Shown one piece after another: positions 15,782 through 23,308 of a DNA stretch of 64,000 nt. This DNA comes from DATGZX01 sp035296965 (lineage in GTDB: Bacteria > Planctomycetota > Planctomycetia > Gemmatales > Gemmataceae). The notes under the pieces were generated by a model. The model was not told the DNA's origin and ran no database searches. It saw only the letters and a list, made by a program, of their open reading frames with translations. A program made the translations under genes and the position numbers. The stretch spans positions 177,863 to 241,862 of the forward strand of contig DATGZX010000298.1 of the NCBI GenBank assembly GCA_035296965.1, read 5' to 3'. Every line of letters starts with the position of its first letter. The first letter of the stretch is position 1.

Positions 15782-17176
15782 ATGACCCACGGACGCGAGC
15801 ACGCTGCATTGGCACGGTTCTTTATCGATCGTCGTCAATTGCTGCGGATTGGCGGCCTGGGGTTCCTGGGTCTTAATCTAGCCAGAGTCCTGGAAGCCGA
15901 AGCAACGGCAGCAGCCAACAAGCCAGCATCGATGGGAGCCCTTCCCCGGTTGAAGTCGTGCATTCTCCTCTACTACTACGGCGGTCCGAGCCATCTCGAT
16001 ACCTGGGACATGAAGCCAGGCGCTCCTGCGGAAATCCGCGGCCAGTTTCAAAGTATCGGGACCAAGATTCCCGGAATCCGCGTCTGTGAACACCTGCCGC
16101 GCTGCGCACAACTCATGGGAAAGCTGGCACTTATTCGCAGCATGCACCATCCCATGCGGAATCACAATTCTGCGGCTGTCGAGGCCCTGTGCGGACGCAC
16201 GCCGCTGAAAGGGGATCTCGAGCTTCTGGCGGACGATGGGAATAGCTTTCCCTGCTACGGAGCGGCACTGAACTTTCTATCTCGCGGTCATCCCGAAGTG
16301 CCGGCCCATGTGGCTTTGCCTCATGTCATGCACAATGTCGTGACCTTGCCGGGTCAGACCGGCGGTTTCCTGGGTGCCGCTTACAATCCCTTTCAAGTAA
16401 ATCGGGATCCCAACGACCCCGACTTCCGCGTGGGGGAGCTGGAAGTGCAGGCAGATCTCTCACTTCCTCGTCTGGAGAATCGGCAACAGCTTTTAGCCCA
16501 GATTGATGGACGGGCGATCCGCGCGGAGCGCGTTGCCGGCCGGAGAGCCATGACCGTCTATCAGGAGAAAGCGTTCGAGCTATTACGCTCGCCGGCGGTC
16601 CGACGCGCTTTTGATCTGTCGCAAGAAGCTCCTTCGATGCGCGATCGTTATGGTCGCAACAAACTGGGCCAGAGTCTGATCCTCGCCCGCCGGTTGGTCG
16701 AGGCCGGGGTGCGCTTCGTCAATGTCAACGACAAGGTGTACAACGGGCAACTTGAAAACTGGGACAGCCACGAGAACAATTTCTCGCGACTCAAGAACGA
16801 CCTGCTACCTCCGGCGGACCTGGGGTTTTCGGCACTGATCGAAGACCTGGACGCTCGCGGGCTTCTCGATTCAACCTTGGTCGTGGCACTGGCAGAATTC
16901 GGCCGGACGCCGCGGATCAACAAGTCGGCAGGAAGGGATCACTGGCCTGATTGTTTCACCGTGGTCCTTGCCGGTGGAGGCGTGCACGGCGGTGCGGTAT
17001 ACGGCGCTAGCGACAAAATAGGTGCTTTCCCTGCTGCCGACCTGGTCACCCCCGGAGACCTGGCAGCCACGCTCTTCTGGCGCTTTGGCCTGGAGCCGTC
17101 GACAGAGATCCGTGATTTGACAAGTCGGCCCTATCGCCTGGCCGACGGGGCTCCGATCCACAAACTGTTCTCCTGA
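15782..17176 (+). CDS. DUF1501 domain protein
   Basis: 464 residues, complete. The N-terminus is RRQLLRIGGLGFLGLNLARVL, a Tat-like export signal, followed by the family opening SCILLYYYGGPSHLDTWDMKPGAP and KIPGIRVCEHLPRCAQLMGKLALIRSM. The C-terminal third contains NDKVYNGQLENWDSHENNF, LVVALAEFGRTPRINKSAGRDHWPDCF and VYGASDKIGAFPAADLVTPGDLAATLFW, the typical metal-site region of this alkaline-phosphatase-like family. It probably acts in the periplasm with the cytochrome protein encoded upstream, but no reaction has been shown for the family to my knowledge. Confidence 0.95.
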   Translation: MTHGREHAALARFFIDRRQLLRIGGLGFLGLNLARVLEAEATAAANKPASMGALPRLKSCILLYYYGGPSHLDTWDMKPGAPAEIRGQFQSIGTKIPGIRVCEHLPRCAQLMGKLALIRSMHHPMRNHNSAAVEALCGRTPLKGDLELLADDGNSFPCYGAALNFLSRGHPEVPAHVALPHVMHNVVTLPGQTGGFLGAAYNPFQVNRDPNDPDFRVGELEVQADLSLPRLENRQQLLAQIDGRAIRAERVAGRRAMTVYQEKAFELLRSPAVRRAFDLSQEAPSMRDRYGRNKLGQSLILARRLVEAGVRFVNVNDKVYNGQLENWDSHENNFSRLKNDLLPPADLGFSALIEDLDARGLLDSTLVVALAEFGRTPRINKSAGRDHWPDCFTVVLAGGGVHGGAVYGASDKIGAFPAADLVTPGDLAATLFWRFGLEPSTEIRDLTSRPYRLADGAPIHKLFS

Positions 17177-17197
17177 ATCTTCTGGAATCGCGGCATG

Positions 17198-17773
17198 TCA
17201 TTCGCTTCGAGCCGGCTGTTTACCAGCGGTCATGAGATTCATTCGCCGGAAGATGAGAAACCCAGCCAGGTCGTGAAGGAAGTGAGCCACCATCGGCACG
17301 AAGAGGGCGCCCGTGAGATAGATTCCGCCCGCAAGGAGCAATCCTTGGTACGTGGCCCACAGGGTGAACGGCCAAAAACGTGCCCGGATGTGATGCAGGA
17401 TACCGAACACGGCCGCTGCGGTGGCGAGTTCGAGGGCCTGGGTGCTCAGCCCTCGAAATATCATCTCTTCTCCCACCCCCGCCATGAGCGCGCCGGTCAA
17501 CATCGCCGCGACAGTCTGTCCCCTGAAGATTGCAGCAAGTTCGCGATGGCGGCGGCGATAGCCCTCACCAAAGACCTTCGAAAGCGTCAGGTGAATAGTC
17601 ACGTCACTCGCCAGTATGGCAAGGAACAGCACGGAGCCAAACAGCGCGTGCGCCAGCGAGATTTCGAACGCAGGCACGTTGGAAAGTTGCGAACGTAGCC
17701 CAAATCCCAGTAGGGCCAAGACTGCAAATCCTGCCAGGCCGCTTTTCCACGTGCGCTTGAGAAAGAAGAGCAT
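17198..17773 (-). CDS. CPBP-family intramembrane protease
   Basis: 191 residues with several hydrophobic segments (about 12-27, 39-58, 92-110, 120-130, 140-175). The CPBP/Rce1 signatures are present: GVGEEMIFRG (the two glutamates and arginine of motif 1), FGILHH (motif 2 histidine) and MVAHFLHDLAGF (motif 3). Members are membrane-embedded glutamic peptidases, some in bacteriocin self-immunity. No bacteriocin or substrate gene is nearby. The gene converges with the DUF1501 gene and lies downstream of a strong terminator that separates it from the guaB transcript, so it is likely transcribed from its own promoter. Confidence 0.85.
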   Translation of the reverse strand: MLFFLKRTWKSGLAGFAVLALLGFGLRSQLSNVPAFEISLAHALFGSVLFLAILASDVTIHLTLSKVFGEGYRRRHRELAAIFRGQTVAAMLTGALMAGVGEEMIFRGLSTQALELATAAAVFGILHHIRARFWPFTLWATYQGLLLAGGIYLTGALFVPMVAHFLHDLAGFLIFRRMNLMTAGKQPARSE

Positions 17774-17790
17774 CGGGAGAGTCTGTCGTC

Positions 17791-17827
17791 AAATAAGAAA
17801 GGCCGGTTCCGCGTCACGGAACCGGCC
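17791..17827 (-). terminator. Rho-independent terminator of the guaB / secreted-protein transcript
   Basis: GGCCGGTTCCG (17801-17811) pairs perfectly with CGGAACCGGCC (17817-17827) around a 5-nt loop. On the minus strand the stem is followed by TTTCTTATTT (complement of 17791-17800). It lies just beyond the stop of the gene ending at 17850. Confidence 0.85.
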
Positions 17828-17849
17828 CCGTTCGATCGATGCCGTAGGA

Positions 17850-18695
17850 TCACGGGAAGATCGCGAGCAGGGCCACTGCTGTGCTTGCCTCCCCGAGCAC
17901 TCCTGTCACGCTCAAATTGGGCGGGTAGAGCAGATAAGGAACCGGATCTCCAGGCAGACAATAGCCGGCGCTGCTTTCGAAGTGCCAGCAGGGCTGAGCG
18001 CAAATGTTGTACGGCAGTGCGGCCAGATCCCAGAAGAACAGACCGGTCGAAACGACGGGCTGGATGAACCCGAGGTCCCAGCCATAGCGTTCGCTGTTCT
18101 TGTCTTCGAAGTATAGCCGTCCGTAGCAGACATAGTTCGGTTCCACGACCTCGGTCTGGGGCGCGAAATTCCGAAAGATAGCGCCCCCGGTGACCTTGGG
18201 TTCTGCAGGAAATTGGACCGCCGGTTCCGTGGTCGGCCGCTCGCGCGCTTCCTGTCGCATTCGCTCTTGCAGCTTGGCTTCGGTGTCAAGCTGGAAGACC
18301 CGCAAGGGGCCAGGCGGTTCGAGCTGAATGACTGGCTGCGTGACATCATCGGATGTCCCACGCGGGGCTGGGGACATCGTCTGATATCGAACCTGCTGAA
18401 TCGCGCTGCTCGACATGGAACCTGCCGCCGGCATTGCCCATCGCCTTGGAGCGGAACTCGTGGGTTGCGCCGCGGCTGGAACCGAAGGAGTCGTGTTCGC
18501 TTGTTTGGAAAAGTGAAGGACCTTCGCCGGCTGAGGGGGGGCGGAGTCCGAGCTTGTGCCGTACTGGCTTGGCTGCTGGGCGGATGCCGTCGTACCGGCG
18601 AGAAGAATGCCGGCCGCGATAAGCTTAGCTACCGTCCGTGCCGGTGTACTCGGCACTACTGTAGTTTGGCGCTTCCTGCGTAATGACGATGTCAT
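17850..18695 (-). CDS. Secreted protein of unknown function overlapping the 3' end of guaB
   Basis: 281 residues from an ATG at 18695 that has AGGAGAG ten bases upstream, both inside guaB; the overlap is 71 bp in a different frame. A GTG at 18656 is an alternative start. A signal peptide follows (VAKLIAAGILLAGTTASAQ). The middle is Pro/Gln/Ser-rich and disordered-looking, and the C-terminal ~110 residues hold a cysteine-containing region (EPNYVCYGRLYFEDKNSERYG, YNICAQPCWHFESSAGYCLPG). This end resembles a class of planctomycete exported proteins of unknown role. A terminator follows the stop. The overlap implies translational coupling to guaB. Confidence 0.75.
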   Translation of the reverse strand: MTSSLRRKRQTTVVPSTPARTVAKLIAAGILLAGTTASAQQPSQYGTSSDSAPPQPAKVLHFSKQANTTPSVPAAAQPTSSAPRRWAMPAAGSMSSSAIQQVRYQTMSPAPRGTSDDVTQPVIQLEPPGPLRVFQLDTEAKLQERMRQEARERPTTEPAVQFPAEPKVTGGAIFRNFAPQTEVVEPNYVCYGRLYFEDKNSERYGWDLGFIQPVVSTGLFFWDLAALPYNICAQPCWHFESSAGYCLPGDPVPYLLYPPNLSVTGVLGEASTAVALLAIFP

Positions 18696-20100
18696 GCGGA
18701 TGACTCTCCTGCACCGCTGCCCCGCTCACCGAAATGAATCGGGTTCGGGTGCGCAATTCCTCAATGTTCCGAGCACCACAGTATCCCATGCCCGCCCGCA
18801 AGCCACCCACAAGCTGATACACAAAAGGAGCCAGCGGACCCTTGTACGGCACGCGTCCTTCAACGCCTTCGGGCACCAGCTTGCCGCGGTTGCCGTTGTT
18901 TTGCTGGTAACGGTCGCTGGAGCCGGCCACCATTGCCCCGATCGATCCCATGCCTCGGTAGGTCTTGAAGCTGCGGCCCTTGTAAATGATTGTCTGGCCG
19001 GGACTCTCTTCCAGACCGGCGAGCAAGCTGCCCAGCATGACGCAATGGGCCCCGGCCGCCAATGCTTTCGTAATGTCACCCGAATACCGGATGCCGCCGT
19101 CGGCGATGATGGGCGTTTCGCCGTCTGCAACCCCCTGGGCGGCATTGTAAATCGCGGTAATTTGGGGGACCCCAACTCCGGAGATGACGCGCGTCGTGCA
19201 GATGGAGCCCGGGCCGATCCCCACCTTGACAGCGTCCGCCCCGGCTTCGATCAGGGCCCTGGCCCCTTCCGTGGTGGCCACGTTGCCCGCGATAACATCG
19301 ATATCGAAGCGCTGCTTGAGTTTTGTCACAGTTTCCAGGACATTGCGCGAATGGCCGTGAGCCGAATCAACCACAAGGACATCCACTCCTGCGCGGATCA
19401 GCGATTCTGCTCGTTCGTAGTCATGCACCCCAATCGCCGCCCCCACGCGCAGCCTACCCCGTCCATCCTTGCTCGCCTGGGGAAAACTGGTGAGCTTGTC
19501 GATGTCCTTGATGGTAATCAGGCCTTTCAGTTTATAATTTTCGTCAACCAGCAGCAGTTTCTCGACCTTATTTTGCGTTAAAATCCGCTCAGCCGCTTCC
19601 AACGTCGTGTTTTCCGGGGCCGTTACCAGGTTTTCCTTGGTCATTACCTCTTCAAGCCGCTGGTTATCATCGGTGAGGAAGCGCAGGTCGCGGCGCGTCA
19701 GAATGCCCTTCAGCTGTCCATTAACCGTGATCGGTACGCCACCGACATTCTGTTGCACCATGATCCCTCGGGCAGTCCCCACCGTCTCGTCCGGTGGAAG
19801 AGTGATCGGATCCGTGATGATGCCGTTCTCGCTGCGCTTCACCTTGTCGACCTCGCGCGTCTGCTGCTCGATCGACATGTTCTTATGGATGATGCCCATG
19901 GCACCTTCCTGGGCAAGAGCAATGGCCAACTCGCTCTCGGTTACCGTATCCATGGGCGAAGAGATAATTGGCAGGTTCAGATGAATGTTCCGTGTGAGTT
20001 GCGTGCGGACATCGACGTCGCGTGGCACCACGTCACTGTAGGCCGGTTCCAGAAGGACATCATCAAAAGTGATGCCCTGGTATGCGATGCGATCGTGCAT
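18625..20100 (-). CDS. guaB: Inosine-5'-monophosphate dehydrogenase
   Basis: 491 residues. It oxidises IMP to XMP with NAD+, the committed step of GMP synthesis. I start at ATG 20100 (MHDRIAYQGITFDDVLLEP), which has GAAGGAG ten bases upstream; the frame stays open 17 codons further but without a ribosome-binding site. Two CBS domains lie at about 90-205 (GVPITVNGQLKGILTRRDLRF, KLLLVDENYKLKGLITIKDI). The catalytic cysteine loop GIGPGSICTTRVISGVG is near residue 300, and the flap region GRVPYKG and GMGYCGA are intact. The length is typical of bacterial IMPDH. Confidence 0.97.
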   Translation of the reverse strand: MHDRIAYQGITFDDVLLEPAYSDVVPRDVDVRTQLTRNIHLNLPIISSPMDTVTESELAIALAQEGAMGIIHKNMSIEQQTREVDKVKRSENGIITDPITLPPDETVGTARGIMVQQNVGGVPITVNGQLKGILTRRDLRFLTDDNQRLEEVMTKENLVTAPENTTLEAAERILTQNKVEKLLLVDENYKLKGLITIKDIDKLTSFPQASKDGRGRLRVGAAIGVHDYERAESLIRAGVDVLVVDSAHGHSRNVLETVTKLKQRFDIDVIAGNVATTEGARALIEAGADAVKVGIGPGSICTTRVISGVGVPQITAIYNAAQGVADGETPIIADGGIRYSGDITKALAAGAHCVMLGSLLAGLEESPGQTIIYKGRSFKTYRGMGSIGAMVAGSSDRYQQNNGNRGKLVPEGVEGRVPYKGPLAPFVYQLVGGLRAGMGYCGARNIEELRTRTRFISVSGAAVQESHPHDIVITQEAPNYSSAEYTGTDGS

Positions 20101-20223
20101 GAGGGAGTGGCTCCTTCGGAGATGGCTTTCTTTTGTATTATACGGACGCAAGAAGGGGCGTTTCTACAGAGAACAGATTACTGGCTCAAGCCGGCCTCGA
20201 ACCATTGTGCCCAAAGCACAAAA

Positions 20224-21765
20224 TCAGGGCTGGCAAGTCCGGCCCCGTGCCTCGCGTTGCATCGAGAGGTGCTGTTTGGCTTCCCGGAAGATGCCGGCAA
20301 GATTCTCACGCTGCTTGTCCGTATCGCAGTGGGCTTTCCGCAGGCTCCAATCGAGCATTTTATCCAGTTGATCCATCAGCATCGTAGCGGCTTCCGGGTC
20401 AACTCGTGGGCGCTGCTGCTGTACGCGAATGGATACTGGCGATGAATGGGCGAGCAAGCGCCGATGGGGACCCGCAGCAGCCTGCTCTTGCCCCCAGCAG
20501 CGGGCTGCCAGCCACACACTCTCCGAAAAGGGCAGGTCAGCGTCGATCATGGCTGAAAACGGCGCTCCGGATGGCTCCGCGGAGGCAATCACTTCGCCGT
20601 TGGCAAGGATCTGCAAGCAATCGAATGGTTCGAGGCTTCGCGCCTCTGCTCGGATCCGGACAGTCTCGCCGGCAGTTTTAAGGTCTACCCTGGCGCCAGG
20701 GTCCTCACCATTAACCGAAAATGACAGAAGCGGGCCGCTCGTGACAATCGTCCGCCCGGCCCGAACGGCATCGATCCAATTCGCATAGGTGAAATCCTCG
20801 CCTGGCTGCAAGCGCGCGTAGGTTCGCATGCTCCCCAGTGCGATTTGGTTACTATCCTTGCCGCTGCCACCGACCAGAGGGACGAAAAGGCCACAATTGA
20901 GCAGACGATACCAGTCAGACAGCACCCCGCAAGGCGAGTCATCGAAGTTCGTGATCTCCAAAGCATCAATCTTGCCAAGGATGAGGTCCGCGAGCGGCTC
21001 ACCAAGCCTCGATTCGTCCTCCAACGGGAAAGCCCGAGTCCAGACGACCAGGCCGCGTTTTCGATGGCATTGGTCGCACCAGTCGGCCAGAGTCCAGTTG
21101 TCCAAGCCATCCGGCCCGCCAAAGCTTAGAGGGAAGACCGTGCGGTGGCAATTCAGCAGGCCAAGGCTACCAAGCGCCGGGTGGACATTCAGCGTATTGA
21201 CTACAACCATGCGTTCGGGAGCCTCCAGGGCAGGGCGTTGGCCGCTGAAGGCTAGCATGTTGGGGATGGACGGGTGTTCGCCAGCGGCTTTGGTGTGGCG
21301 CCGGTGCTCAACGGCAAGTAAGTTAACGACCGCGATGTCCTCGGCTGCGCCTTCCAACAGGGCGCCATGGGGCGTCAGAAAATGGGAGCGGATGTCGCCC
21401 GAGTACCAGCGTTCCTGACGGGGATCGATCCACCGTTTCAGGGAGTAGCGGAGAGCCAGCTGTCCGACTCCCAACGACACTTCATGGCATAGCGGCTTGT
21501 ATTCGGGTCCCTTGTGGATTTCCACCAGAACTCGTCCCGGTGGCAGGCTTATCTCGCAGCTGCCGTCGATGTATGCATAGGACCTTGTGCCGAGCAGAAG
21601 GTTTCCGCCCACATCGTGGTTTTGGCCCGTAGCGAACGCCGCCAGTCGGCCCATTGGAGCAAGGTATTCTCCGGATGGGTCTGTGAAGCGAAGGCGCACC
21701 GGCGTGGGGGCGCTGGTCGAGGTGTCGGTCACGCGGACGTGAACCGTACGTAAAGCGGATTTCAC
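20224..21765 (-). CDS. CehA/McbA-like metallohydrolase-fold protein
   Basis: 513 residues from a GTG at 21765. An N-terminal beta-rich segment (VHVRVTDTSTSAPTPVRLRFTD) precedes a PHP-like metallohydrolase core starting near YSGDIRSHFLTPHG, with HRKRGLVVWTR, DALEITNFDDS and VPLVGGSGKDSN as further candidate metal-site blocks; this matches the CehA/McbA pattern (carbaryl hydrolase and microcin-like families), although the usual GDLHxH is altered to GDIRSH. The C-terminus adds an Ig-like region and a helical tail. The start codon overlaps the stop of the preceding TIM-barrel gene (GTGA), so the two are translationally coupled and may act on one carbohydrate-derived substrate. Function inferred only from fold resemblance. 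Confidence 0.6.
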   Translation of the reverse strand: MKSALRTVHVRVTDTSTSAPTPVRLRFTDPSGEYLAPMGRLAAFATGQNHDVGGNLLLGTRSYAYIDGSCEISLPPGRVLVEIHKGPEYKPLCHEVSLGVGQLALRYSLKRWIDPRQERWYSGDIRSHFLTPHGALLEGAAEDIAVVNLLAVEHRRHTKAAGEHPSIPNMLAFSGQRPALEAPERMVVVNTLNVHPALGSLGLLNCHRTVFPLSFGGPDGLDNWTLADWCDQCHRKRGLVVWTRAFPLEDESRLGEPLADLILGKIDALEITNFDDSPCGVLSDWYRLLNCGLFVPLVGGSGKDSNQIALGSMRTYARLQPGEDFTYANWIDAVRAGRTIVTSGPLLSFSVNGEDPGARVDLKTAGETVRIRAEARSLEPFDCLQILANGEVIASAEPSGAPFSAMIDADLPFSESVWLAARCWGQEQAAAGPHRRLLAHSSPVSIRVQQQRPRVDPEAATMLMDQLDKMLDWSLRKAHCDTDKQRENLAGIFREAKQHLSMQREARGRTCQP

Positions 21766-22598
21766 TGGTAGGTTGCCCCGATTCGATCGAGCACTTTCTT
21801 GTAGGCTGCCACGGCCACTGGGAATAATTCTGGGCCCGTGACGCCTCCCGTGGGTCCGCCGCCGAGCAGGTGAGGCTCCAGCGTCGCGAACCCATCGTAA
21901 TTTCGAGCCAGTGCGTCAGCCATCACATCGGGGATACGCCCCTGCCCTTCACCGGCCAGGCAGCCATGCGTTTCGCCATGGACCCAGTCCTTGATATGGA
22001 AATGCACAGTCCATTCCTTGGTCCGCTGCCAGGCTTGCCAGGGGTCGTAACCGCAAAACACGTAGTTCGCCGGATCGTAAACGGCGCCAAAGTAGCGGGC
22101 ATCGACTTGTTCGAGGATAGTCTCCATCAAGTCTCCCACTCGTTCAGGATCGTCGCCGTAAATGCGGTGCTCGTTTTCGTGGATGAGGCGCACGCCTGCA
22201 TCCTCGGCGAGTTTCAGCTCGTCCCAGGTGCGGTCCAGTACATCGCGTCGCCAGTTGTCCCACACGTCATCAGGCGGCAGATAGTAGCTGAAAACCCGGA
22301 TGTTAGGCGTATCGAAGACCTTGCAAAGTTCGATGGCCCGCCGGAAACGCTGGAGATGGGGCGCAAACGGCTCATCAATGCGGATCTTGCCAATGGGAGA
22401 GCCGATGGCACTCAGACGAAATCCATGCTTGCTGAGGAGCGACTTGAATTCATCGATCTGCAGATCGGTCAGATCGAGCACGTTTGTCTTCTGGATCGAG
22501 CGTAGCTCGATGTGACGGACGCCGCACTGCTCCAGAATCGTGATCTGCTGCAATGGATCAGGGCCGATTTCATCTGCGAAAGCGCTTAGTGTGAACAT
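21762..22598 (-). CDS. Sugar phosphate isomerase/epimerase-like TIM-barrel protein
   Basis: 278 residues. I start at ATG 22598 (MFTLSAFADEIGPDP), where homologues begin; the frame extends 19 codons upstream. Blocks typical of the AP-endonuclease-2/xylose-isomerase-like superfamily are GVRHIELRSIQKTNVLDL, IGKIRIDEPF, LIHENEHRIYGD, YFGAVYDPANYVFCG, VHFHIKDWVHG and GFATLEPHL, which supply the usual Glu-Asp-His-Glu metal ligands. The superfamily contains inosose isomerases, tagatose and other ketose epimerases. The specific substrate cannot be told from sequence. It overlaps the downstream CehA-like gene by four bases. Confidence 0.85.
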   Translation of the reverse strand: MFTLSAFADEIGPDPLQQITILEQCGVRHIELRSIQKTNVLDLTDLQIDEFKSLLSKHGFRLSAIGSPIGKIRIDEPFAPHLQRFRRAIELCKVFDTPNIRVFSYYLPPDDVWDNWRRDVLDRTWDELKLAEDAGVRLIHENEHRIYGDDPERVGDLMETILEQVDARYFGAVYDPANYVFCGYDPWQAWQRTKEWTVHFHIKDWVHGETHGCLAGEGQGRIPDVMADALARNYDGFATLEPHLLGGGPTGGVTGPELFPVAVAAYKKVLDRIGATYQ

Positions 22599-22664
22599 GG
22601 TTTCAAGAACTGGTAGTTTTCGAGGAATGCGCCGAACCGCCCGAAGGAAGGTCATTGACGCTCG

Positions 22665-23153
22665 TCACCAGAGTTTGTGATCCTCCCACAGTTTCCCAGC
22701 GCGTTCGCAGTTCTCGCGCTTGCATGTCTTTGGCCCCTGCTTGTTGCACCGTGGACGCTCTGACAATCGCGTCAATTCTTCGGCTTCTCGACACTCCGGG
22801 TCATCATCAGTGGCCCATGACACTTCAAGGTCGCGCACCGACAGGCCGCCTCCTGCGATTCCCTTTGCCTCGTCTGCTAATTCCTTATAGAATCGCTCTC
22901 CGCCCGAGTGCAGGGTCCAGAAACCCATGGCCGCAGTTATGAAGCTCGCCAGTCGAGCGCAAATGCCGATGCCCTTCCTGTCGCCTTGCTTGCCAGCGCG
23001 CCCGATGTACACGACCTCGCCAGCGCGCTCAGGATGAGCTAAATTTATGCGAAATCGGTAAACGCCTTTGTCGTATGGCGCCTCCGGGCTGGCGTTCCAC
23101 CCCCTCTCAAGCCAGTCGGCTACTCTCGCCCATTCTGACCATTCGCCAGTCAT
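22665..23153 (-). CDS. Stand-alone GIY-YIG-like nuclease domain protein
   Basis: 162 residues behind GGAAGGAGGCGTTGA. The GIY-YIG elements can be read as GVYRFRI (residues 29-35) and VVYIGRAG (about 47-54), followed by the helix containing an arginine (CARLASFI) and a glutamate in the helix REAEELT, in the order expected for this nuclease fold. Near the C-terminus four cysteines occur (CREAEE, RCNKQ, KTCKRENC) that might bind a metal. Family members include homing endonucleases, UvrC N-termini, restriction enzymes and DNA-repair factors. Upstream of the TIM-barrel gene and downstream of the UvrD helicase on the same strand, so a repair role is possible but unproven. Confidence 0.65.
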   Translation of the reverse strand: MTGEWSEWARVADWLERGWNASPEAPYDKGVYRFRINLAHPERAGEVVYIGRAGKQGDRKGIGICARLASFITAAMGFWTLHSGGERFYKELADEAKGIAGGGLSVRDLEVSWATDDDPECREAEELTRLSERPRCNKQGPKTCKRENCERAGKLWEDHKLW

Positions 23154-23308
23154 TCAACGCCTCCTTCCCCCTCCCCCCGGTCGGGACGACCCATCACATT
23201 TCGGAACTCGCGAGCCGCCAACACTTTCCTACGATACTACCCAAGAGCTCCTGTAGCGTGTGAAGCCGTCCGTTTGGGGGGTGGCGAGTCAACTCCGTGC
23301 AACCGCCG

